Shown: positions 28,461-36,910 of the stretch, in pieces
Layout: each line of letters opens with the position of its first letter
Position numbering within the stretch: the stretch's first letter is position 1
DNA from: Candidatus Heimdallarchaeota archaeon
GTDB lineage: Archaea; Asgardarchaeota; Heimdallarchaeia; Heimdallarchaeales; Kariarchaeaceae
Length of the DNA stretch: 53,122 bases
Assembly (NCBI GenBank): GCA_015523565.1
Contig: WAKA01000180.1
Span: 1 to 53,122, forward strand
Direction of reading: 5' to 3'
Notes under the pieces: generated by a model
What the model was told of the DNA's origin: nothing
Databases searched by the model: none
The model's input: the letters and a program-made list of their open reading frames with translations, nothing else
Translations under genes and position numbers: made by a program

Positions 28461-29558
28461 TTGAAAATAGGTATTGTTGGCTATCCCACTCTAGGTGGCA
28501 GTGGGATGGTTGCTTTCAACCTTGCATCAGAATTGGCTAATGCAGGTCATATTGTCCATTATATATCCTACAAGCCACCTTTTTTTTATTCCGAAAAATT
28601 AGTTTCTGATAACCTAAAATTCCACCAAGTGCCTATTCAAACATATCCACTCTTCCGCGATATCGGCTCAAATTATGGAATTCAATTAAGTAGCTACCTG
28701 ATTTCTCTACAGAAAAGAGAACCTATGGATCTGATTAACGTTCACTATTCAATTCCACATGCAGTAAGTGCCTATCTTCTAAATCAAGCAACAAATATTC
28801 CTGTCATTAACACTTTTCATGGTTCAGACGTTCATTTATTGGGACAAATGGACAACTTCAATCAGACTCTGAAGGCAGTTCTTCCTTCATTGTATAATAC
28901 GGCTGTATCAAATTTCCTTGCAAAACTTGCCCAAAGAACTTTTGACTTGAAGGAAATTCCCTCTACAATCTACAATTTTGTGGACAATCAAAAATTTTAT
29001 CCGATCCCTTCTGAAAATCGTGAACTCACAATTGTTGCGGCAGGAAACTACAGACCGATTAAACGCTTTCCATTCTTGGTAAAAACCTTCGCAAAAATAT
29101 GCAGAGACTATCCGGATTGGAAGCTTAGAATGATCGGAGATGGTCCTGAAAGATCTCTTTGCTATAAGATTGCTTATGACCTAAAAGTAACGAAACATGT
29201 CGAATTTGTTCCACCAACAAAGAACATTCCTTTAGAGTTGCAAAAAGCTTCAATTTTGGCGGCTCCAAGCCAAATGGAATCTTTTGGGTTGACTATTGCT
29301 GAAGGGATGTCTTCTGGATTACCAATTTGGGCTTCAAGAGTTGGTGGAATTCCTGAAGTCTGTATTCATGGTGAAAATGGTTTGCTTTTCCATCCTAGTG
29401 ATGACCAAGGTGCGGAAATGGCTCTAAGAACACTTATGGATGACCGCTCACTTCGAGAAAGGCTTGGAAAAAAGGCAAGGGAACGAATTTTAAATTATTT
29501 CAATCCACAAAAGATTGTGAATGAGTATTTAAAATTTTACAGGAAAATCGCGAACTAA
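28461..29558 (+). CDS. bshA: Glycosyltransferase family 4, BshA-like (N-acetylglucosaminyl malate synthase type)
   Basis: MKIGIVGYPTLGGSGMVAFNLASELANAGHIVHYIS, LINVHYSIPHAVSAYLL, INTFHGSDVHLLG, IYNFVDNQKF, NYRPIKRFPFLVKTFAKI, LRMIGDGPERS, ESFGLTIAEGMSSGLPIWASRVGGIPEVCIHGENGLLF match BshA landmarks end to end; TTG start. Confidence 0.85.
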   Translation: MKIGIVGYPTLGGSGMVAFNLASELANAGHIVHYISYKPPFFYSEKLVSDNLKFHQVPIQTYPLFRDIGSNYGIQLSSYLISLQKREPMDLINVHYSIPHAVSAYLLNQATNIPVINTFHGSDVHLLGQMDNFNQTLKAVLPSLYNTAVSNFLAKLAQRTFDLKEIPSTIYNFVDNQKFYPIPSENRELTIVAAGNYRPIKRFPFLVKTFAKICRDYPDWKLRMIGDGPERSLCYKIAYDLKVTKHVEFVPPTKNIPLELQKASILAAPSQMESFGLTIAEGMSSGLPIWASRVGGIPEVCIHGENGLLFHPSDDQGAEMALRTLMDDRSLRERLGKKARERILNYFNPQKIVNEYLKFYRKIAN

Positions 29559-31132
29559 GGACATTGATTTGCTCCTCCTCCCCCTGGGGTTTTAATGATC
29601 AATGTTTCTCCCTTTTCAGCTTTAAATGTGGTTCTTCCTTTGAGCATTCTCTTCTTTCCCTCTTTCGAAATTAGAATGTTCTCCCCGTTTGCGCCTGGAC
29701 CTGCTCCGAATATGCCCCATGGCCTAAATTTCCTTCTTTCCGTTTGCAATGAAACAGTGGCATCACTCTGAAATTCATATTCTCTGACAATGCCATTTCC
29801 ACCTGAAAAATCCCCAGTTCCCCCCGACATTTCTCTAATTTCGTATCGTTTGACTATCAATGGAAACTGACTTTCCAATGCTTCTATTGGAGTGTTCTCT
29901 GTGTTAGTCATATGGCATTGTATCGCGGATGTTCCACCTTCCCTGCATGTAGCGCCACTCCCGCCCCCTATTGTTTCATAAATAGTCCAATTGCCATCCT
30001 CCTTTGTGCCGCCAATTATGACATTATTCATGGTTCCTTGAGATGCTGCTGGAAGCCAAGGTATTAACTGAACCATTGCACCAAGAATAGTGTCTACAAT
30101 CCGTTGACTTGTTTCAGTATTCGCACTTGATGTAGCTACCCTGAAATCAGGATTAACAACACTTCTTTTTGGAGCCTTAATTTCTATAGGTCTAAAACAT
30201 CCCCAATTTGTAGGTACGTTTCTTCCAATCAATAGCCTGACAACATAATATGCCGCTGCCGTAGTAATGGAAAAGGGTGCATTGACATTCCCTGGTTGTT
30301 GTGAATCTGATCCTTCAAAATCAAAAATAATACGGTTATCTTCCGTAATGGTTACTTTGCACCTTATTTTTACAGGGTTGTCATTGTATCCATTGGAATC
30401 AAGGTAATCCTCAAATAAAGCACTACCCTTGGGAAATGATTCTATTATTTTTTCAGTTCCTTGTTTTGATTCTTTGAAAAGTGCTTCATGATATTTCTCA
30501 ACCTGTTCAAACTCTGTATTTTGGATCAATTCCTCTAGTCTTTTGACGCCAAGCATCAATGCAGAATATTGGGCATTAAGATCTCCCTTTCTTTCACGGG
30601 GTGTTCTCACATTTTCTAAAATCAGGTCCATGACATCCTTATTGACTTCCCCTTTTGAGAAAAGCTTGATTGGTGGGATGATCAAGCCCTCTTGATACAC
30701 TTCTGTAGAATTTGCAGGTAGTGAGCCTGGTACCATCCCCCCAACGTCTGCATGATGTGCCCGTGTTGCAACAATATACCTTAATTCCATGTTTTTGTCA
30801 AAAACAGGTGCTAAAAGTGAAATATCTGGTAGATGTGTTCCTCCAAATTCTGCACGGGGAGAATTGACAATGATTGCATCCCCTGCTTCCCATTTCCCCT
30901 TATACTTTTCTAAAATTGGTTTCGCCACAAACCCCATAGACCCTAAATGCACAGGAATGGCCTCTGCCTGAGCAACCAACCTCGCTTGATTGTCAAAAAT
31001 GGCACAAGAAAAATCTGCCCTTTCTTTGATGTTGGGTGAATATGATGATTTTCTGAGTACCTTGCTCATTTCTTCTGCAATCCCTTCTAATCTATTTTGA
31101 AGGATTGTCAGGCTAATTGGGTCAATTTCCAT
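29555..31132 (-). CDS. hyuB: Hydantoinase B / oxoprolinase family protein (HyuB)
   Basis: MEIDPISLTILQNRLEGIAEEMSKVLRKSSYSPNIKERADFSCAIFD, VNSPRAEFGGTHLPDISLLAPVF, ETIGGGSGA, GGGGANQ. Confidence 0.92.
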   Translation of the reverse strand: MEIDPISLTILQNRLEGIAEEMSKVLRKSSYSPNIKERADFSCAIFDNQARLVAQAEAIPVHLGSMGFVAKPILEKYKGKWEAGDAIIVNSPRAEFGGTHLPDISLLAPVFDKNMELRYIVATRAHHADVGGMVPGSLPANSTEVYQEGLIIPPIKLFSKGEVNKDVMDLILENVRTPRERKGDLNAQYSALMLGVKRLEELIQNTEFEQVEKYHEALFKESKQGTEKIIESFPKGSALFEDYLDSNGYNDNPVKIRCKVTITEDNRIIFDFEGSDSQQPGNVNAPFSITTAAAYYVVRLLIGRNVPTNWGCFRPIEIKAPKRSVVNPDFRVATSSANTETSQRIVDTILGAMVQLIPWLPAASQGTMNNVIIGGTKEDGNWTIYETIGGGSGATCREGGTSAIQCHMTNTENTPIEALESQFPLIVKRYEIREMSGGTGDFSGGNGIVREYEFQSDATVSLQTERRKFRPWGIFGAGPGANGENILISKEGKKRMLKGRTTFKAEKGETLIIKTPGGGGANQCP

Positions 31133-31174
31133 AAGGTATGTCCTGTTCGATATTTCTAAAACCTTGTCAAAACC

Positions 31175-32107
31175 CTATAATTTGATTAAAATATCCGCAA
31201 GTTTTTCAGCATCATCCAACGCCCTGTCCAATGTCTTTTCACCTGGGATAACATCTCCAATTGCAAAAATTGCAGGATGACTTGTTTGATAGCTGTTTGT
31301 AATAATATGGCCATTCTCATCCATTTCAACCAGACCTTTAACAATGTCTGTATTGGGTTGTGGCTCTCCTTCAATAAAAACAACATCGATTTGCAAATCT
31401 TGCCGTCCTTCAACACTGTCGAATTTAATTCCCTCTACAACATCCGATCCATATATCTCCACATTTTCCACCTTTTTGTAGAATTTTACTGAATCATTGT
31501 TTTTCAATGCCTCAAAATGATCAATTTGCGGGACTTCCTCTCCAATCCATAGAACACTTAATTCTCCAACTACTCCAGAAATGAATCTTGCACTTTTTAA
31601 GGTATATTTGTGATTCCCTATGATTGCCGCCTTTCTCCCCTTGAATAAATTGACATCACAAACCGCACAATCAGAAACACCCTTGTGCAAGTATTCAGTT
31701 TCCCCCTTGAAACCAAAATTTTGTTGTTTTGATCCTGTGGCAACAATCAAAATATTTGCATAGAAATCAACCATCTTTGTTTTGATCAAGAGATTTTCGC
31801 CCTTATCCTCAACGAGAATTGCCTTGCTTGATCTATGTTTTACCCCACTTTGTTTTGCCTCCTCCAATTTAGTCTCTATCCATTTCATGCCTTTTGTATC
31901 TGCGTCTATCTTTTCTGAATCTTCAATATACCCTGCCTTTGCGATTTGGGAATCATATGGACTGCCTAAAACATAAACGTCCTTGCCTGATTCTGCTAGT
32001 TTCTTGGCGAGAGTCAGTCCTGCCACACCCGAACCTAAAACCAAAATGTCTGTCTTTACTGGATCAAAAGTAGGCATTGAAAACATATCATATGTCATCC
32101 TTTTCAT
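31175..32107 (-). CDS. Thioredoxin-reductase-like FAD-dependent disulfide oxidoreductase
   Basis: DILVLGSGVAGLTLAKKLAESGK FAD motif, SDCAVCDVNLFKGRKAAIIG (CxxC), IFAIGDV C-terminal FAD motif; second nucleotide motif degenerate (IIGNHKYTLKSA). Confidence 0.85.
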   Translation of the reverse strand: MKRMTYDMFSMPTFDPVKTDILVLGSGVAGLTLAKKLAESGKDVYVLGSPYDSQIAKAGYIEDSEKIDADTKGMKWIETKLEEAKQSGVKHRSSKAILVEDKGENLLIKTKMVDFYANILIVATGSKQQNFGFKGETEYLHKGVSDCAVCDVNLFKGRKAAIIGNHKYTLKSARFISGVVGELSVLWIGEEVPQIDHFEALKNNDSVKFYKKVENVEIYGSDVVEGIKFDSVEGRQDLQIDVVFIEGEPQPNTDIVKGLVEMDENGHIITNSYQTSHPAIFAIGDVIPGEKTLDRALDDAEKLADILIKL

Positions 32108-32206
32108 ATAGATTAATGCTTTGTATCAACCCAAACTCATTGATAAATTTTAAAGATTAATGGGGTGATACCATTTAAATTAAAAAGAAATAAAAAAAAG
32201 GAGATT

Positions 32207-33835
32207 ATGGAACATGAGCACAAGGGGATTAACCCTAATGTTCTCTATGATAAAGTTGTCCTTGGTATGGAAAAGGATCTTGGATCTAAACTATGGGGAA
32301 AAGTACCTCAATCAATTGAAAATATCCCGGAATTGATTACCAGAAAAACAAATAAAACCTCAAAAGAAACTCTGAACAAACTTGTAGATGTTCTTAGGGA
32401 TTTTCATCAAACAAACAATGTTTATTCTGAAAAGGTAGAGGCAAACCTCTTAAAAATCAAGAATGGATCCGTTTTTGTCGGACATCAACCTGTCTTGCTT
32501 GGTGGTCCTGGGTTTATTGCAAATAAAATAGCTGCATTGTCAGCAATCACTGATGAATTAGCTAAACATAATATCCACTTTGCGCCTATTTTCATGATTG
32601 GTGATTATGATGGGCTTCAAAAAGAGTTGGGAAGAACATATTATCCCAATCCAATTTCTGGAAATGCAACGATATTGGATGCAGAACGAGCAATTGATGT
32701 TCCAGATGATACCGTAATTCATTCAGTAAATGTTCCTGACGAAAAATGGTTCTTAGAAATCCTTGCTCAACTTGAGTCTTCTTTCAACGGTTTTAAAAAA
32801 CAAGTGAAAGTTTCTGATAAAAGAAAAATTCTTGAAGAACGGTTTTCCCACATTGCTTCCTTTCTTAGATTGACCCATTCTTATTCGAAAACATTTCCAG
32901 ATTTTTTTGTCAAGGTTTGGGGTTATCTGACCAACAAATTAAACGATTATGGGATTGTTTTCCTTCCTACATCTCTGCCGACCATCAGGAAACTCTATGG
33001 TTCCGCTTTATTCAAAATGGCTCAAAACCATGAGATATATGTTCATGAATTTAACGAAACCTACAATTGGATCTCAAGTCTAGGTTATCATCCCACTCTT
33101 CCAAAAAGGGATCTTAAATATCTTCCATTCTTCTATGAATGCCCTTGCACACAATTTCGTGTACCATTGGAAATCAATGGAAACAATGGTCATGGTAAGT
33201 GCAAAAATTGTGGACACACTATTGATATTCCAATTGATGAGCTTGATTCATTCATGAACCACATTGAAAAAATCGGTCCACGTGTTGATTCTTCACAAGT
33301 TGCGTTTCAAGATCTTCTCAACATCCAAGTGCGGATTTCGGGTCCTGGTGAAATTGCCTACTATACAATTGTTTCTCCTGCTGTTCGTGCCGCTGGATTT
33401 GAAACCCCTGTGTTTTTTAAGTACAAAAGGGTCTTCTATAACACCCCTTGGAACGAAAAACTTGGTAAACTTCTTGCTCAACGCAAACAACCTTCATTGC
33501 ATACCTCCGAATTGTTCAAACTTGTCCGAAAGAGAATTGATGCCATAAAAAATGATGACTTGGATAACTTTAGAGATGCAGAAATTTCCATGGATCGTTT
33601 CATTAATGCGACATTTCAAAACCTAGGAAAATATAGGACCAAGCTTGATGCCCAAAAATATTTGTCATGGATGTTCGGGCAGTTTGCGCCCCAAAAATTT
33701 GGACAGGAGGTGTCATGGGTTTGGATAGATATGGCATTACAGACTGGATTGAATGATTATATCCCAACATACCGTCGATTATACCACAAATATTCAATTC
33801 CGGGTTTAAAGCAATTCATCAATACAATGACCTGA
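32207..33835 (+). CDS. bshC: BshC-like putative cysteine ligase, with zinc-ribbon-like insertion
   Basis: VFVGHQPVLLGGPGFIANKIAALSAITDEL and PIFMIGDYDGLQKEL correspond to BshC tGQQaGLfTGP.YtiyKa.. and PvFWiagEDHDfdEi; length (~542 aa) matches; start at 32207 preferred (ORF 32165). Confidence 0.75.
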   Translation: MEHEHKGINPNVLYDKVVLGMEKDLGSKLWGKVPQSIENIPELITRKTNKTSKETLNKLVDVLRDFHQTNNVYSEKVEANLLKIKNGSVFVGHQPVLLGGPGFIANKIAALSAITDELAKHNIHFAPIFMIGDYDGLQKELGRTYYPNPISGNATILDAERAIDVPDDTVIHSVNVPDEKWFLEILAQLESSFNGFKKQVKVSDKRKILEERFSHIASFLRLTHSYSKTFPDFFVKVWGYLTNKLNDYGIVFLPTSLPTIRKLYGSALFKMAQNHEIYVHEFNETYNWISSLGYHPTLPKRDLKYLPFFYECPCTQFRVPLEINGNNGHGKCKNCGHTIDIPIDELDSFMNHIEKIGPRVDSSQVAFQDLLNIQVRISGPGEIAYYTIVSPAVRAAGFETPVFFKYKRVFYNTPWNEKLGKLLAQRKQPSLHTSELFKLVRKRIDAIKNDDLDNFRDAEISMDRFINATFQNLGKYRTKLDAQKYLSWMFGQFAPQKFGQEVSWVWIDMALQTGLNDYIPTYRRLYHKYSIPGLKQFINTMT

Positions 33836-33870
33836 AAAAATTGAAAATCGATCTGTGAATTATCAATTCG

Positions 33871-33878
33871 TATAAATA
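33871..33878 (+). promoter_or_regulatory. Putative TATA box
   Basis: tataaata ~40 nt upstream of the 33914 start, followed by aggggtgagg SD-like sequence. Confidence 0.45.
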
Positions 33879-33913
33879 GGTAACTTCCATAAAAGGGGTG
33901 AGGCAATCTTAGA

Positions 33914-35848
33914 ATGACTCAGTTCAACTTGCAGGATGCATTGAAAGATCTACCAAAGATCGCTCCTCTTGATTATGATAGACCTGTAGAACGTTTTGCT
34001 GTTAGATGGGGTGGCGCCGCAGGTGACGGTCTCCAATCTACAGGGCTTTTGGTTTCAAAATATTTTAATAAATTGGGATATCATATCCATGGTGTTCCTG
34101 GCAATCAATCCGCTATTAGAGGTGGACACATTTGGTATCACCTTGAATTTTCGACAAAAGAATTCCATAACTACGACAATATGGCAGATATGCTGATTGC
34201 CTTGAATGAATTTTCAATAGGTATGCACCTAAAGGAATTAAAAAAGAAGGGAATTCTCCTCTACAATAACAGTAAACGGGTAAATCTCGACAAATTCAAG
34301 GATCAAATCGAAGAAAAGGAAATTACTGTGATTGCAGTTCCATTAACAAACATTGCCCGTGAAATCGAATTGAAAACTCCTGTTCTTGGAAATACTGTTG
34401 CAGTTGGGGCAATGCTGAAAATTCTTGATTTGCCAACTGAACCCTATCTTGAAACCTTGAAAAAACGATTTTTCACAAAAGAAAGAATTTACAAGATGAA
34501 TGAAGAAGCTCTTCATAAAGGATATGATTTTGTTGATAAAAACACATCCATTCGTCTGAAAATGGCATCAACAACATTGGAGCCTTCACATGGAATTGTC
34601 GTTAACGGAAACCATGGTGTCGCATTGGGTGCCGCCGCCGCAGGACTGAAATTCCTTGCACAATACCCAATCACCCCTGCATCCAGCATTTTGACGTATT
34701 TGGCAAAAAATGCCAAAAAATTTGGAATTGTTGTCAGACAAGTTGAAGATGAAATCTCTGCAATTTCTTCAATAGTCGGTGCAGGATGGGCTGGTGTCAG
34801 GGCAATGACTGCAACATCTGGTCCTGGAATCTCATTGATGGCTGAAAACATTGGATTGGCTGGCATTACGGAAACACCAATTGTTATTGTAGATTCTATG
34901 AGGGGTGGTCCCTCAACAGGCGTCCCAACCAAAACTGAACAAGGAGATTTGTTGCCTGTCATAAATGTAAGCCATGGTGAGTTCCCACGGGCAGTATTTG
35001 CACCTAGGAACATTCAAGAGGCTTATTCCCTCACAGTCAAGGCATTTAATATTGCCGAGAAATATCAAATGCCCGTATTTGTTCTTGTTGATTTTGGTCT
35101 TTCTGAAAGGCTTGAAAATGTCAAACCATTTGATTTTGATGTTGAGATAGACAGGGGTAAAATATGGGATGGGCCAACCGACGAACTTCCTGAATACCAT
35201 AGATATGCATTCACTGACGACGGTATTTCTCCACGGGCATTTCCTCCCTCTCCTGAAGGAAAGCATATTGCAGTCGGTGCCGAGCATGACATCGATTCAT
35301 TTTCACTTGCAGGTCATAAGGCTGGCTTTCCAGAAGCAAGAATTGCAAAAGTCAAAATGTTTGAAAAAAGGTATCGGAAACTGGAAAAACTAGCTAAAGA
35401 GGATATGGCTCCTCCTAAATGGGATGGTCCTGAAAATGCAGACTATACTCTCGTTTGCTGGGGAAGTGTCTATTCCGCATGTATTGAAGCCATGAATGTT
35501 CTTAACCAACAAACTGAATTTACTTGGAATGTATTGAGCTTTGCTGAAATGTATCCTGTTCCCACAGAAAAAGTCAAAACTGAATTATCTAAAATCAATG
35601 CCAGCATAATGGTGGAAGCAAACTATACTGGACAGCTTGAGTACCTGTTGTGGCTTTATGCCCAATGGAGACCAAATGGGAGCATTAGACATATTGATGG
35701 GGAAATTCTTACAGCAACTCGCATTATTTCCTACCTTAAGGACTTGAAATTGGTGGAAGACCCTTACTCAGTTCCATACAGCATTCCTTCCAAAGAATGG
35801 AATGACGTAGGCTATATTGTCGCGAATAAGGCAAGTCATCCACTTTAA
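33914..35848 (+). CDS. korA: 2-oxoacid:ferredoxin oxidoreductase, fused gamma-alpha subunit
   Basis: GGAAGDGLQSTGLLVSKYFNKLGYHIHG gamma domain; AAAGLKFLAQYPITPASSIL, EDEISAISSIVGAGWAGVRAMTATSGPGISLMAENIGLAGITETPIVIVDSMRGGPSTGVPTKTEQGDL alpha domain. Confidence 0.93.
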   Translation: MTQFNLQDALKDLPKIAPLDYDRPVERFAVRWGGAAGDGLQSTGLLVSKYFNKLGYHIHGVPGNQSAIRGGHIWYHLEFSTKEFHNYDNMADMLIALNEFSIGMHLKELKKKGILLYNNSKRVNLDKFKDQIEEKEITVIAVPLTNIAREIELKTPVLGNTVAVGAMLKILDLPTEPYLETLKKRFFTKERIYKMNEEALHKGYDFVDKNTSIRLKMASTTLEPSHGIVVNGNHGVALGAAAAGLKFLAQYPITPASSILTYLAKNAKKFGIVVRQVEDEISAISSIVGAGWAGVRAMTATSGPGISLMAENIGLAGITETPIVIVDSMRGGPSTGVPTKTEQGDLLPVINVSHGEFPRAVFAPRNIQEAYSLTVKAFNIAEKYQMPVFVLVDFGLSERLENVKPFDFDVEIDRGKIWDGPTDELPEYHRYAFTDDGISPRAFPPSPEGKHIAVGAEHDIDSFSLAGHKAGFPEARIAKVKMFEKRYRKLEKLAKEDMAPPKWDGPENADYTLVCWGSVYSACIEAMNVLNQQTEFTWNVLSFAEMYPVPTEKVKTELSKINASIMVEANYTGQLEYLLWLYAQWRPNGSIRHIDGEILTATRIISYLKDLKLVEDPYSVPYSIPSKEWNDVGYIVANKASHPL

Positions 35849-35860
35849 TCTTTAAATTCC

Positions 35861-36910
35861 TTATTCATTCAATCTTGCAATCAAATTTTCTACATTCAAT
35901 TCTTCCATAATTTTGTCCCATTCAATCAACTTTTCCTCTTGATCTGGTCTTATAAGACCCCTGATCTTATGAGTTGCTAAGTATTGAACTGTTGTGTATG
36001 TGTCCCAATTTACCAATACAATGGGTATTTTCCTCTCTTGTGCTCTAGCAAGTACTGTTGAGGGCGGATAAATTCCACCTGTCAATATCAGCATCGAGGT
36101 ATCTGTCTCCATGGCTGCTAATGCCAGTGCAGGTCGATCTCCTCCAATAATGACCGCCTTGTTTACCGATCTTCTAAAAAATTTCAACGCACTGTCCAAC
36201 TCCATGGCACCAACTTGGAAATCTTCAACAATTTTATTCTTGCATTCCTCACAGCAAAGATATTTTGCACCCAATAATGAAACAATTTCTTCAACTGTTG
36301 GCGCTGAAAGATTAGATTTGTCAGGAATTACTCCTATCAACGGTATTTGCCATTCCCTTGTTACTGTTTCTGCTATTGCCTTCTCTCTTTCAATAACTTC
36401 CAAGGGAACTAAAGAAAGAACGGTTCCTGTCAATTCTATATCTATATCATTGAAATAAGAGACACCAAGTGCCAAATCATCCAATTGGGAGTCATTCGAA
36501 CCTGATACCAACAGTAACACTTCTGTTTCTAGCATTTTTGCAAGTTCCCTTGCAGAGAGACCTAATGTAGCTAAATAATTCATGGTTTTACAACCTTCAA
36601 CAACTAGGACTTCATATTTTTGGTTCAATGTCTCATAGGCGTTTTTGATTTTTTCAATCAACCTCTCAATTTCCTCTTTACTCAGATCATAATCCCATTC
36701 ACTTATTGTTACTGGGGCGATGGTGTCTTCGTCTTCTTCCATTTTTAGGAACTCTTTTGCAACCAACGCATCTTGATCATCTTTTGAAGCCCTAATTGGT
36801 TTGAAATAACCGACTTTATATCCCTCTTTTACAATTCTCCTGGCAAGTGCCAAAGTAAATGAACTTTTTCCTATACGCTCATGACATGATGTAATCATTA
36901 AATTCTTCAT
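35861..36910 (-). CDS. BioD/Pta-like AAA P-loop protein with DRTGG-type domain
   Basis: MKNLMITSCHERIGKSSFTLALARRIVKEGYKVGYFKPI; C-terminal DRTGG-like (AVIIGGDRPALALAAMETDTSMLILTGGIYPPSTVLARAQERKIPIVLV); 4-nt overlap with acd. Confidence 0.85.
   Translation of the reverse strand: MKNLMITSCHERIGKSSFTLALARRIVKEGYKVGYFKPIRASKDDQDALVAKEFLKMEEDEDTIAPVTISEWDYDLSKEEIERLIEKIKNAYETLNQKYEVLVVEGCKTMNYLATLGLSARELAKMLETEVLLLVSGSNDSQLDDLALGVSYFNDIDIELTGTVLSLVPLEVIEREKAIAETVTREWQIPLIGVIPDKSNLSAPTVEEIVSLLGAKYLCCEECKNKIVEDFQVGAMELDSALKFFRRSVNKAVIIGGDRPALALAAMETDTSMLILTGGIYPPSTVLARAQERKIPIVLVNWDTYTTVQYLATHKIRGLIRPDQEEKLIEWDKIMEELNVENLIARLNE

Noticed and set aside
34513-35013. 166 aa minus-strand ORF
   Set aside because: Antisense to the OFOR gamma-alpha gene; no family features
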